Shown here one piece after another: positions 7,439 through 14,243 of a stretch of DNA of 17,822 bases. Source of the stretch: an uncultured Flavobacteriia bacterium (GTDB lineage Bacteria > Bacteroidota > Bacteroidia > Flavobacteriales_D > Crocinitomicaceae); the NCBI GenBank assembly GCA_937975705.1, contig CALJTX010000011.1, positions 1 through 17,822 of the forward strand, given 5' to 3'. The position numbers and the translations under genes were made by a program. The notes beneath the pieces were generated by a model, which was not told where the DNA came from, did not search any database, and was given only the letters and a program-made list of their open reading frames with translations. The first letter of the stretch is position 1. Every line of letters begins with the position of its first letter.

Positions 7439-7471
7439 CAAAGGTATCTAATTTTTAGGGGGTCAAACAAA
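7439..7471 (-). promoter_or_regulatory. glnN promoter
   Basis: On the minus strand, TTTG repeats at 7471-7464 lie 17-21 nt before TACCTTTG (7446-7439), an exact TAnnTTTG -7 element. A start near 7433 leaves a leader of about 10-12 nt before the ATG at 7422. No nitrogen-regulator operator is evident. Confidence 0.65.
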
Positions 7472-7559
7472 ATTTTACCTCATTTTTTCAACAGAACCCC
7501 CTCTTTTTTAACATTAAATTAAAAAATCATGAAATTTTACGCAAGTCTCAAAGAATTCC

Positions 7560-7567
7560 CAACTTTG
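7560..7567 (+). promoter_or_regulatory. -7-like element CAACTTTG before the Nudix gene
   Basis: CAACTTTG (7 of 8 against TAnnTTTG) ends exactly 4 nt before the ATG at 7572. No clear -33 TTG is seen. The rest of the 7471-7571 gap is AT-rich with nothing else I can assign. Confidence 0.3.
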
Positions 7568-7571
7568 TAAA

Positions 7572-8186
7572 ATGAATAGAGATTGGTTGCGCAGTTGCTT
7601 TGAAAAAGAACTTCCTGGTGAAGCCGCCCACGCCCCTTATAAGCGTTACCGCCAACAATTTGAACAAAATCAAGCCCAACAACAAAGGCGCCCCGCAGCA
7701 GTAGCCATTCATTTCTACCCCAAAAATGCCGCGTGGCATTTCATATTAATCGAGCGCAGCACCTACAACGGCCAACACAGCGGCCAAATGGCCTTCCCCG
7801 GCGGCAAACCCGAGCCCTCAGACCCGCACCTTGAATTCACCGCCCGCAGAGAATCTTTCGAAGAAATTGGAATTACGATTGATCAAGGGCAACATATTTG
7901 CACCCTTTCAAACGTTTGGATCCCGGTTTCAGGTTTTGAAGTCAGCCCTTATGTCTTTCTCCACGACGAAGCCCCCCTGCTCCAACCCGACCCGAGAGAA
8001 GTCAAACACATTGAGGAGGTCGCGCTACAAGATTTATTAAACGACTCAAGCCTCACGCTAGAAGACATTGAAATCCCCGGTGGGCAAATTCTAGAAGCCC
8101 ATCCCTGCTTTTTGTTGAACAATAAAATTGTGTGGGGCGCTACCGCGTTGATGTTGAATGAGGTGAGGATGCTATTGGGTGAATAA
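7572..8186 (+). CDS. Nudix hydrolase, CoA pyrophosphatase (NudL-like)
   Basis: A 204-residue Nudix protein that likely splits CoA or its derivatives to 4'-phosphopantetheine and 3',5'-ADP. The NudL/UPF0035 signature is clear: HSGQMAFPGGK (about residues 69-79) just before the Nudix box, whose core is RESFEEIGI (93-101). The conserved Asp (D84) lies between them. The glutamates E97 and E98 would bind Mg2+. The upstream piece WHFILIERS is the expected beta strand. The N-terminal 40 residues are helical and Gln-rich. The length is close to the family norm of about 190-210. It stands alone, convergent with the small RNA gene whose terminator lies just after its stop. Confidence 0.93.
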   Translation: MNRDWLRSCFEKELPGEAAHAPYKRYRQQFEQNQAQQQRRPAAVAIHFYPKNAAWHFILIERSTYNGQHSGQMAFPGGKPEPSDPHLEFTARRESFEEIGITIDQGQHICTLSNVWIPVSGFEVSPYVFLHDEAPLLQPDPREVKHIEEVALQDLLNDSSLTLEDIEIPGGQILEAHPCFLLNNKIVWGATALMLNEVRMLLGE

Positions 8187-8193
8187 AACCCCT

Positions 8194-8233
8194 AAAAAAC
8201 AAAAAGAGGAACAAACGCTATTTGTTCCTCTTT
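8194..8233 (-). terminator. Strong intrinsic terminator (of the small RNA; also downstream of the Nudix gene)
   Basis: A perfect 13-bp stem, with arms at 8203-8215 and 8221-8233, closes a 5-nt loop (8216-8220). On the minus strand it runs into TTTTTGTTTTTT (8205-8194), a classical U-tract. On the plus strand the tail is only TTTCTG, so the element is built chiefly for minus-strand transcripts. Confidence 0.85.
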
Positions 8234-8288
8234 CTGCTAAACCATGCTAAAACTATAAAACTAAAACTACAACTATGAACTGTAATTC
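8195..8288 (-). ncRNA. Candidate stand-alone small RNA, about 94 nt
   Basis: A complete transcription unit lies in the gap between the Nudix gene and mnmD. On the minus strand there is a near-consensus promoter (TTG at 8324-8322, 20 nt, TAAATTTG at 8301-8294), about 50 nt of single-stranded-looking U/A-rich sequence, then a 13-bp hairpin with a 12-base U-rich tract. No reading frame longer than ATG-GTT-stop fits inside, and nothing on this strand follows until glnN about 770 bases on, beyond antisense Nudix sequence, so it is not a leader of a gene. The 5' part carries UAG five times at mostly 3-nt spacing. I do not recognise it as 6S, tmRNA, SRP or RNase P RNA. Start (about 8288) and end (about 8195) are inferred from the promoter and terminator. 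Confidence 0.6.
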
Positions 8289-8293
8289 TGATG

Positions 8294-8324
8294 CAAATTT
8301 ACGACGTCATTTTGGATCTGACAA
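8294..8324 (-). promoter_or_regulatory. Promoter of the candidate small RNA
   Basis: Minus-strand TTG at 8324-8322, a 20-nt spacer, then TAAATTTG at 8301-8294. This is an exact TAnnTTTG -7 element at near-ideal spacing, one of the clearest promoters in the window, yet no protein gene lies downstream of it. Confidence 0.65.
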
Positions 8325-8345
8325 CTTTTGAATGTAAATTAATTG

Positions 8346-9005
8346 TTAAATTTTAACACCGCGCGTCATTTCGCGTTTTCCGGGAGGGCCGGGCAAGCCT
8401 TCTACACGCATTCCTAAGCTCTTTAGGTGTCTTTTGAATTGGCCTTGTGCGCAATACGTAACGAGTGCGCCGCCCGTGGTGAGCAATGCGTAGAGTTTTT
8501 CAAAAATGGCAAGCTCCCACATCTCGGGCTGAGCTTTTGGGCCAAAGGCGTCATAATAAATAAGGTCGAATTTTTCTGTGGTTGCCCATTCTTGAATAGA
8601 AAAGGGCATTTTACATATTGTAAAAAAAGCATCGTAAACTGCGGTTTCTCCAAAAGGGAGACCCATCATGCGCGAATAGAATTCCTGCGCATCAGGGCCA
8701 TCTAGATACGTGATCGCTTTCCAAATCTCCTCCTCGACCGGATAAGCCTCCAGACCAACATAATTGACGTTAATGGCGTTTTCTTTGGCGTATTGAGCAG
8801 AGAGAAGTGCATTCAAGCCCGTTCCAAAACCGACTTCGAGAATATTCACTTGTTTAGATTCGGTTGCGACAAAACGCAAACCATTTGCTATAAAGACATG
8901 CCGCGCTTCTTGCACACTGCCGTGCATGGAATGATAGGTTTCATCTAGTTCCGGCACATACAAAGTTGGCGAGCCGTCGGCTGTGAGGCGCAGTTCGCGT
9001 TTCAT
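8346..9005 (-). CDS. mnmD: tRNA 5-methylaminomethyl-2-thiouridine methyltransferase, MnmC C-domain-like but stand-alone
   Basis: A 219-residue SAM-dependent methyltransferase that completes mnm5s2U at the tRNA wobble position by methylating the 5-aminomethyl group. Motif I is EVGFGTGLNALL (residues 57-68). The catalytic-side block YYDAFGPKAQPEMW spans about 150-163. The family-specific tail GPPGKREMTRG lies at about 206-216. N-terminal DGSPTLYVPELDETYHSMHG also matches the family. The FAD oxidase half found in fused MnmC is absent, as is usual for MnmD outside enteric bacteria. Its ATG overlaps the TGA of the upstream O-methyltransferase (ATGA), so the two are translationally coupled. Confidence 0.92.
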   Translation of the reverse strand: MKRELRLTADGSPTLYVPELDETYHSMHGSVQEARHVFIANGLRFVATESKQVNILEVGFGTGLNALLSAQYAKENAINVNYVGLEAYPVEEEIWKAITYLDGPDAQEFYSRMMGLPFGETAVYDAFFTICKMPFSIQEWATTEKFDLIYYDAFGPKAQPEMWELAIFEKLYALLTTGGALVTYCAQGQFKRHLKSLGMRVEGLPGPPGKREMTRGVKI

Positions 9006-9640
9006 TTTTTTCTAATAAGATAAAGTCCGTCTCTGATCGGCAACAAGACCTTCTCTACACGCGCATCCTGACTGATTTTTAAATTGAGATCGCGCAGTAA
9101 GGCCGTGTCTTTGTCTTGGAATTTTGAATCGAGCACTTTGCCCGACCACAGCACGTTGTCTATCAATATAAACCCGCCTGGTTTGAGTTTGTCGAGTGCT
9201 TGTTCGTAATAAAGAGGGTATTGTTGTTTGTCGGCATCGATGAAAATGAGGTCGAAGGTGTGCGCTAGTGTAGGGATGATCTGAGCGGCGTTCCCAATTT
9301 GATACGTAATTTGAGCGGCATACGCAGAAGCTTCAAAATAAGCGCGTACTCTTGGCGCGAGTTCTTCATTGACGTCGATAGTGATGAGTTGGCCACCGGG
9401 CGTCAAGCCTTCTGCCAAACAGAGCGCTGAATAGCCGGTGTAGGTGCCAATTTCTAAAATAGCCGAAGGTTTGAGCAGTTGGGTCAGCATACTGAGCACG
9501 CGGCCCTGAAAATGACCGCTGAGCATGCGGGGCTGCAAGACCTCTAGATGGGTTTCGCGGTCAATTTTGCTAAGCAAAGGAGAAACGGCTGAGCTATGGT
9601 CGGTGACGTATTGTTGTAATTCTGGTGAAATGAAATCCAT
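9002..9640 (-). CDS. Class I SAM O-methyltransferase (caffeoyl-CoA OMT-like family)
   Basis: A 212-residue methyltransferase of the Methyltransf_3 family. Bacterial members include small-molecule O-methyltransferases and TrmR-type tRNA wobble-uridine methyltransferases. Motif I EIGTYTGYS is at residues 63-71, the metal/SAM block FIDADK at 133-138, and DNVLWSGKV at 161-169. LQPRMLSG (about 35-42) is the usual substrate-side loop. Position as first gene of an operon with mnmD makes an RNA substrate attractive, but this is inference and a catechol-type substrate cannot be excluded. A perfect TATCTTTG -7 element lies at 9664-9657, about 16 nt before the ATG. Confidence 0.9.
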   Translation of the reverse strand: MDFISPELQQYVTDHSSAVSPLLSKIDRETHLEVLQPRMLSGHFQGRVLSMLTQLLKPSAILEIGTYTGYSALCLAEGLTPGGQLITIDVNEELAPRVRAYFEASAYAAQITYQIGNAAQIIPTLAHTFDLIFIDADKQQYPLYYEQALDKLKPGGFILIDNVLWSGKVLDSKFQDKDTALLRDLNLKISQDARVEKVLLPIRDGLYLIRKK

Positions 9641-9656
9641 TTGCTGTGTATTTGTA

Positions 9657-9664
9657 CAAAGATA
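9657..9664 (-). promoter_or_regulatory. -7 element TATCTTTG of the O-methyltransferase/mnmD operon
   Basis: An exact TAnnTTTG match on the minus strand, 16 nt before the ATG at 9640. A weak TTTAG about 22 nt further upstream may serve as -33. It lies about 22 bases from the divergent alaS -7 element. Confidence 0.55.
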
Positions 9665-9686
9665 CGCGAAGCTCGGCGCATTTTTC

Positions 9687-9694
9687 TAAATTTG
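9687..9694 (+). promoter_or_regulatory. -7 element TAAATTTG of the alaS operon
   Basis: An exact TAnnTTTG match, 18 nt before the alaS ATG at 9713. No good TTG is found 17-21 nt upstream. The expected -33 position falls within the -7 element of the divergent operon. Confidence 0.5.
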
Positions 9695-9712
9695 TAAATT
9701 CAGAAATTACAC

Positions 9713-12334
9713 ATGACCGTTTCAGCTATCCGCCAACAATTTTTCGACTTTTTTGAAAGTAAAGGACACCAAATCGTTTCTTCTGCCCCAATGGTGGTCA
9801 AGAACGACCCTACCCTGATGTTCACCAACGCCGGCATGAACCAATTCAAGGATTTTTTCTTGGGTTACCAGACTCCTACCAACCGCCGCGTGGCCAACTC
9901 CCAAAAATGCTTGCGCGTTTCGGGTAAACACAACGACCTCGAAGAAGTGGGCGTAGACACCTACCACCACACCATGTTCGAAATGTTGGGCAATTGGTCT
10001 TTTGGCGACTACTTCAAAGAAGAAGCCATTGGCTGGGCTTGGGAATTGCTCACTACAGTTTACAAAATTCCTGTAGATCAACTCTACGTTACTGTTTTTG
10101 AAGGCGATGCCAAGGACGGCGTGGCCCAAGATACCGAGAGCTTCAACATCTGGAAAAAATACATTGCCGAGGACCGCATCATTCTCGCTTCTAAAAAAGA
10201 CAACTTCTGGGAAATGGGCGACACCGGCCCATGTGGCCCTTGCACCGAAATCCACGTCGATTTGCGCAGCCCTGAAGAGCGCGCACAAGGCGATGGCCGC
10301 AACTGGGTCAATGCAGACCACCCACAAGTCATTGAAATCTGGAACAACGTTTTCATGGAATTCAACCGCAAGGCGGATGGCAGCCTCGAGCCGCTACCTT
10401 CCAAGCACGTCGACACCGGCATGGGTCTCGAGCGCTTGGCCATGGCGCTTCAAGGCAAACAATCCAACTACGACACCGACTTATTTCAGACGCTCATTGC
10501 GCATACCGTTCAAGTCTGTGGCATTCCTTACAAACAAGCAGAAGCTACCGATATTGCACTGCGCGTCATTGCCGACCACGTGCGCACTATTGCCTTTTCT
10601 ATCGCCGATGGCCAATTGCCAGCCAACAACGGCGCAGGGTATGTCATCCGCCGCATTTTGCGCAGGGCCGTTCGATACGGTTACCAAACGCTTGGCCTCA
10701 AAGAACCTTTTCTCTGCGACCTCGCCATGGTACTCACCGAACTCATGGGCCACCCTTACACAGAACTCATCAGTCAAAAAGAGCTCATTTTTAAAGTTAT
10801 CAAAGAAGAAGAACTCAGCTTTTTTAGAACCTTAGAACTCGGCATCAAGCGCATAGACGACCTCATTGTGAGTGTCAAGGCACAAGGCGCCAAGCAACTC
10901 GATGGCAAAGCAGTTTTTGAACTCTACGACACCTATGGCTTTCCGCTAGACCTCACCTCCCTCATTGCCCGTGAAAACGAACTCGAGGTAGACGAAGCAG
11001 GTTTTCAGCAAGAACTCCAAATTCAAAAAGACCGCTCGCGCGCAGCCACCAGCATCGAAACCGACGACTGGCAACAAGTGCACCCTGATGTCACGACCCA
11101 ATTCATTGGTTACGATGACAAAACAGCAAGCGTCAAGCTCATCAAATACAGAAAAGTAAGTCAAAAAGGCAAAGCATTTTACCAACTTGTATTGGACCAA
11201 ACACCTTTCTACGCAGAAGGCGGCGGCCAAATTGGCGACAGCGGTGTTTTGCAAAATGGCAGCGAAAGCATTCATATTTTCGATACCAAAAAGGAGAACA
11301 ACCTCATTGTGCACCTCAGCACCGCATTGCCGAGTCAACTCGATGCCACTTTTGAGGCCCGCATCGATCTAGCCAAACAACAACAAACGGCCAAAAACCA
11401 TAGCGCCACACACCTCCTCCACCACGCCTTGCGCAGTATTTTAGGTACGCACGTAGAGCAAAAAGGCTCACTCGTTACTGACAAAGGGCTGCGCTTTGAC
11501 TTCTCGCATTTTTCTAAAGTTACCGACGAACAACTGCTGACCATTGAAAATATGGTCAACAACGCCATTCAAGACGCGCAAGCACTTATTGAAAACCGTG
11601 CCCTAGACATCGAAAGCGCCAAGCAAAAAGGTGCCATGGCTTTATTTGGTGAAAAATACGGCGACACCGTTCGCGTCATTGAGTTTGGCCCTTCTATCGA
11701 ACTTTGTGGCGGCATACACGTGGCCAACACCAACCAAATTGGCGTATTCAAATTGGTAGCTGAAAGCGCTGTTGCAGCCGGTATTCGCCGCATAGAAGCC
11801 ATTACTGGCGAGGGTGCAATGCGTTATTACAAAGACAAAGCTGCGCAACTCGAGCAAATAGAAGCCTTGCTCAAAAAACCAGCCGATATCGTGAAGGCCA
11901 TTGAAGAGTTGCAGCATAAAAACATTGCACTGGGCAAGGAAATCGAAAAGTTTGCCAAACTGCAAGCCCAAGCCCTCAAGAACGAACTCAAAAATGACGT
12001 TCAAACGCAAGGCGGCCTGCACTTCTTATTCAAAGAAATCCATACCGACGCCGCGAGCGCAAAGGACATCCTCTTTCAATTGCGCCAAGAATTTGCACCT
12101 TTTGTGGGTGTACTCGCACACAAAGACGCAGACAAATGCGGGCTTACCGTCATTATCGACGAAGCACTTGCCGCTCAAAACGACTGGAATGCCGCACATT
12201 GGATCCGCGAGGTTTCGCCACTCATTCAGGGTGGTGGCGGCGGGCAAGCTGCCTTTGCAACGGCAGGAGGCAAAAACCTCGCTGGCCTTGCCTCAGCGCT
12301 CCAAGCACTTCAAAAGAAACTGTGTGGCGAATAA
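9713..12334 (+). CDS. alaS: Alanine--tRNA ligase
   Basis: Full-length 873-residue class II aminoacyl-tRNA synthetase that charges tRNA-Ala and edits mischarged Ser/Gly. The aminoacylation core opens with the family block PTLMFTNAGMNQFKDFFLG (about residues 33-51). Motif 3 DTGMGLERLAM is near 233. The editing domain has the zinc/metal pair HSATH (H563, H567) and CGGIH (C665, H669). The C-terminal DHHA1 domain ends with the Gly-rich block IQGGGGGQAAFA. Nothing is missing. It heads a plus-strand operon; the next gene starts at a GTG inside the last codons of alaS. Confidence 0.98.
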   Translation: MTVSAIRQQFFDFFESKGHQIVSSAPMVVKNDPTLMFTNAGMNQFKDFFLGYQTPTNRRVANSQKCLRVSGKHNDLEEVGVDTYHHTMFEMLGNWSFGDYFKEEAIGWAWELLTTVYKIPVDQLYVTVFEGDAKDGVAQDTESFNIWKKYIAEDRIILASKKDNFWEMGDTGPCGPCTEIHVDLRSPEERAQGDGRNWVNADHPQVIEIWNNVFMEFNRKADGSLEPLPSKHVDTGMGLERLAMALQGKQSNYDTDLFQTLIAHTVQVCGIPYKQAEATDIALRVIADHVRTIAFSIADGQLPANNGAGYVIRRILRRAVRYGYQTLGLKEPFLCDLAMVLTELMGHPYTELISQKELIFKVIKEEELSFFRTLELGIKRIDDLIVSVKAQGAKQLDGKAVFELYDTYGFPLDLTSLIARENELEVDEAGFQQELQIQKDRSRAATSIETDDWQQVHPDVTTQFIGYDDKTASVKLIKYRKVSQKGKAFYQLVLDQTPFYAEGGGQIGDSGVLQNGSESIHIFDTKKENNLIVHLSTALPSQLDATFEARIDLAKQQQTAKNHSATHLLHHALRSILGTHVEQKGSLVTDKGLRFDFSHFSKVTDEQLLTIENMVNNAIQDAQALIENRALDIESAKQKGAMALFGEKYGDTVRVIEFGPSIELCGGIHVANTNQIGVFKLVAESAVAAGIRRIEAITGEGAMRYYKDKAAQLEQIEALLKKPADIVKAIEELQHKNIALGKEIEKFAKLQAQALKNELKNDVQTQGGLHFLFKEIHTDAASAKDILFQLRQEFAPFVGVLAHKDADKCGLTVIIDEALAAQNDWNAAHWIREVSPLIQGGGGGQAAFATAGGKNLAGLASALQALQKKLCGE

Positions 12335-13616
12335 AAAAGTGCTGATCCTTACCTACTACTGGCCTCCCAGTGGCGGCACTGGCGTACAACGCTGGCTGCA
12401 TTTTAGCAGGTATCTTGAAGAATTAGGTTGGGAACCCATCATCTATACGCCAACAAACCCAGAAGCGCCTGTCCAGGACCCCAAACTCGCCGCGCTTGTC
12501 GGGCCCAAAACAAAGGTGGTCAAACGGCCAATTTGGGAACCTACAAACGTCTACAAAAGCTTAAGCGGTAAAAAAGGGCAACAACTCCACACCGGTTTTT
12601 TACAAGAAAATCCCAAATCCAAATCCTCTTGGCTGCAAAAAGGCGCCATGTGGTTGCGGGCCAATATTTTTATACCTGACGCCAAAATGGCCTGGATTGC
12701 CCCTTCAAAAAGATTCCTGAGCCGCTACCTCAAAGAAAATCCGGTAGCCGCCATCATCTCAACAGGGCCACCTCATTCACTGCATCTCATTGCTCGTGGG
12801 CTCAAACGCGAGACCAAACTACCTTGGATTGCCGATTTTCGCGATCCCTGGACACAAATCGATTGGTTTGAACAACTCCCACTGACCAAATGGGGGCTTG
12901 GCCTACACAAGCGTTTGGAAAAAAGTATATTCAGAGAAGCAGACGAACTCGTGGTGGTGAGCCGGGACATGCAAACGCAAATGGAAAAACTAGCAAACCG
13001 TCCAGTGAGGCTCATCTCTAATGGTTACGCGCCTTCCGACTTTCAAAGTTTTACCCATCTGACCGACCCGAATTTTACCATCTTGCACACCGGTTCTATC
13101 AACAAAGACCGCAACCCTAGTGCACTTTGGAGCAGTCTTGGCGCATTTGCAAAAGAAAACCCAGACTTTGCCTCTCGACTTCGCATCCGCTTGATCGGCG
13201 CTATCGATGCAAGTGTAATGCAAGACTTAAAAGAACAGCAGTTGCTTGCCTACACCCACTTTGAGCATTTTATTCCGCATGAAAAGGTGATAGAAGAACT
13301 TGCTGCGTGCAGCTTATTGCTCTTGCCGCTCAACAACGTCAAAAGTCAAAAAGGAATTGTAACTGGAAAGGTCTTTGAATACTTGGCCAGTGAGCAGCCT
13401 ATTTTAGCCATTGGCCCAGCCGATGGCGATGCCGCCGCGATTTTAAAAACGCAAGCTGGCACCCTCATGATTGACTTTGACACCCCTGTTCCGTGGTCAG
13501 AGGTGCTCGCGTTATGTCAAGTAAAGCCCAATCGAAAAGAAACGCTACGACCCTATTCGCGTCAAGAGTTAGCGGGGCAAATACACCAACTTTTAACAAC
13601 GCTTTGCTCAGCATAA
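12324..13616 (+). CDS. GT-B fold glycosyltransferase (family 4-like)
   Basis: A 430-residue cytoplasmic glycosyltransferase, probably acting in cell-surface polysaccharide or glycolipid synthesis. The N-terminal domain begins KKVLILTYYWPPSGGTGVQRW (GGTGVQRW at 17-24), a Bacteroidota GT4 hallmark. STGPPHS and DFRDPW follow mid-protein. The second Rossmann domain has VSRDM, ISNGY, ILHTGS and the sugar-nucleotide site block GKVFEYLASEQPI. The frame stays open far upstream within alaS. The best start is GTG at 12324 (V-A-N-K-K-V-L), which puts the first beta strand at the N-terminus and overlaps alaS by 11 bases; no ATG fits. Sugar and acceptor unknown. Confidence 0.9.
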   Translation: MANKKVLILTYYWPPSGGTGVQRWLHFSRYLEELGWEPIIYTPTNPEAPVQDPKLAALVGPKTKVVKRPIWEPTNVYKSLSGKKGQQLHTGFLQENPKSKSSWLQKGAMWLRANIFIPDAKMAWIAPSKRFLSRYLKENPVAAIISTGPPHSLHLIARGLKRETKLPWIADFRDPWTQIDWFEQLPLTKWGLGLHKRLEKSIFREADELVVVSRDMQTQMEKLANRPVRLISNGYAPSDFQSFTHLTDPNFTILHTGSINKDRNPSALWSSLGAFAKENPDFASRLRIRLIGAIDASVMQDLKEQQLLAYTHFEHFIPHEKVIEELAACSLLLLPLNNVKSQKGIVTGKVFEYLASEQPILAIGPADGDAAAILKTQAGTLMIDFDTPVPWSEVLALCQVKPNRKETLRPYSRQELAGQIHQLLTTLCSA

Positions 13617-13619
13617 ATC

Positions 13620-14243
13620 ATGACTAACTTTTTTGAAGAATTCTTGCTCAACATCGGTTTTGGCTGGACCCTCGCCAAGTATTTCCCGTTTATCATTTGC
13701 CTGATACTCGGCTTCCTTTTGTTCAAGATTTGGAGCAAGATCAAATTAAGGATGTGGTTCAAGCTCATTGTACTGACGCTCGTATGCAGCATGCCGTTTG
13801 GCTTGTATTTTTTCTTTTACCCCATCTATCAGCCAGATGTTTTCAATACCGCTTATGTTCCCAAAATGCTACCAGATGACATCCCTACAGGAACAACGCT
13901 GGCGGTCGTGGTGTTGCCTGGATGCCCTTATTGCGCACAAACAACAGCGGTCATGAACCGTTTGGCTGTGCAAAATACCAAATTGAAAATTGTGTATTAT
14001 TTTGTTTCCGAAGATCCGGCGTCCGAACGGATTTTTAGAAAACAATTGCATCCGCGCATTGCGCTCAAAAGCGGCATTGACGCCCCGCGCTGGATGCTTG
14101 CAGCAGAGGGCGTGTTTCCGAGTTATTTACTTTTGACCATAAGCAGCTCAAACGCGCTTGGCACAACACTACTTTTGGGGTGCTTGCACTGGACGAATTG
14201 CGTGCTTATAAGTAAACCAAAGGGCTACCAAGAAGCCGAGTAA
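13620..14243 (+). CDS. Thioredoxin-fold membrane protein, frameshifted near the C-terminus
   Basis: As sequenced, the frame encodes 207 residues. Two membrane helices (about 21-38 and 46-67) precede a thioredoxin-like domain with LPGCPYCAQT (C102, C105) and the cis-Pro block VFPSY (P167). It is probably an inner-membrane protein with its redox domain on one face. After L171 the frame turns into unlikely protein (TISSSNALGTTLL...). In the -1 frame the same DNA reads FDHKQLKRAWHNTTFGV then LALDELRAYK, ending at TAA 14213-14215. That is a normal thioredoxin-type last strand and helix. Restoring one T in the run at 14131-14134 would give a 198-residue protein. So there is a one-base deletion, real or a sequencing error, and the intended end is 14215. 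It follows the glycosyltransferase by 3 bases. Partner unknown. Confidence 0.75.
   Translation: MTNFFEEFLLNIGFGWTLAKYFPFIICLILGFLLFKIWSKIKLRMWFKLIVLTLVCSMPFGLYFFFYPIYQPDVFNTAYVPKMLPDDIPTGTTLAVVVLPGCPYCAQTTAVMNRLAVQNTKLKIVYYFVSEDPASERIFRKQLHPRIALKSGIDAPRWMLAAEGVFPSYLLLTISSSNALGTTLLLGCLHWTNCVLISKPKGYQEAE

Noticed and set aside
7423..7470. 16-codon N-terminal extension of glnN
   Set aside because: It would cover the good TTTG-N17-TACCTTTG promoter, and type III glutamine synthetases of this group start near MANKRLKA.
8241..8280. AAAACTA-like direct repeats as a possible CRISPR or microsatellite
   Set aside because: Units are only about 6 bases with irregular phase and no spacers; they are better explained as the UAG-rich body of the minus-strand small RNA.
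10098..10835. A 245-codon plus-strand frame inside alaS
   Set aside because: It is a shifted reading of alaS itself, which is full length with all motifs intact in the main frame.
11901..12323. N-terminal extension of the glycosyltransferase frame back into alaS
   Set aside because: The extra residues are Lys/Ser/Arg-rich shadow of alaS; the conserved glycosyltransferase N-terminus starts at 12324.
14128..14136. Programmed -1 frameshift in the thioredoxin-like gene
   Set aside because: The site (tta-ctt-ttg) is not a standard slippery heptamer and no downstream stimulatory hairpin is evident; a one-base deletion in a T-run is simpler.
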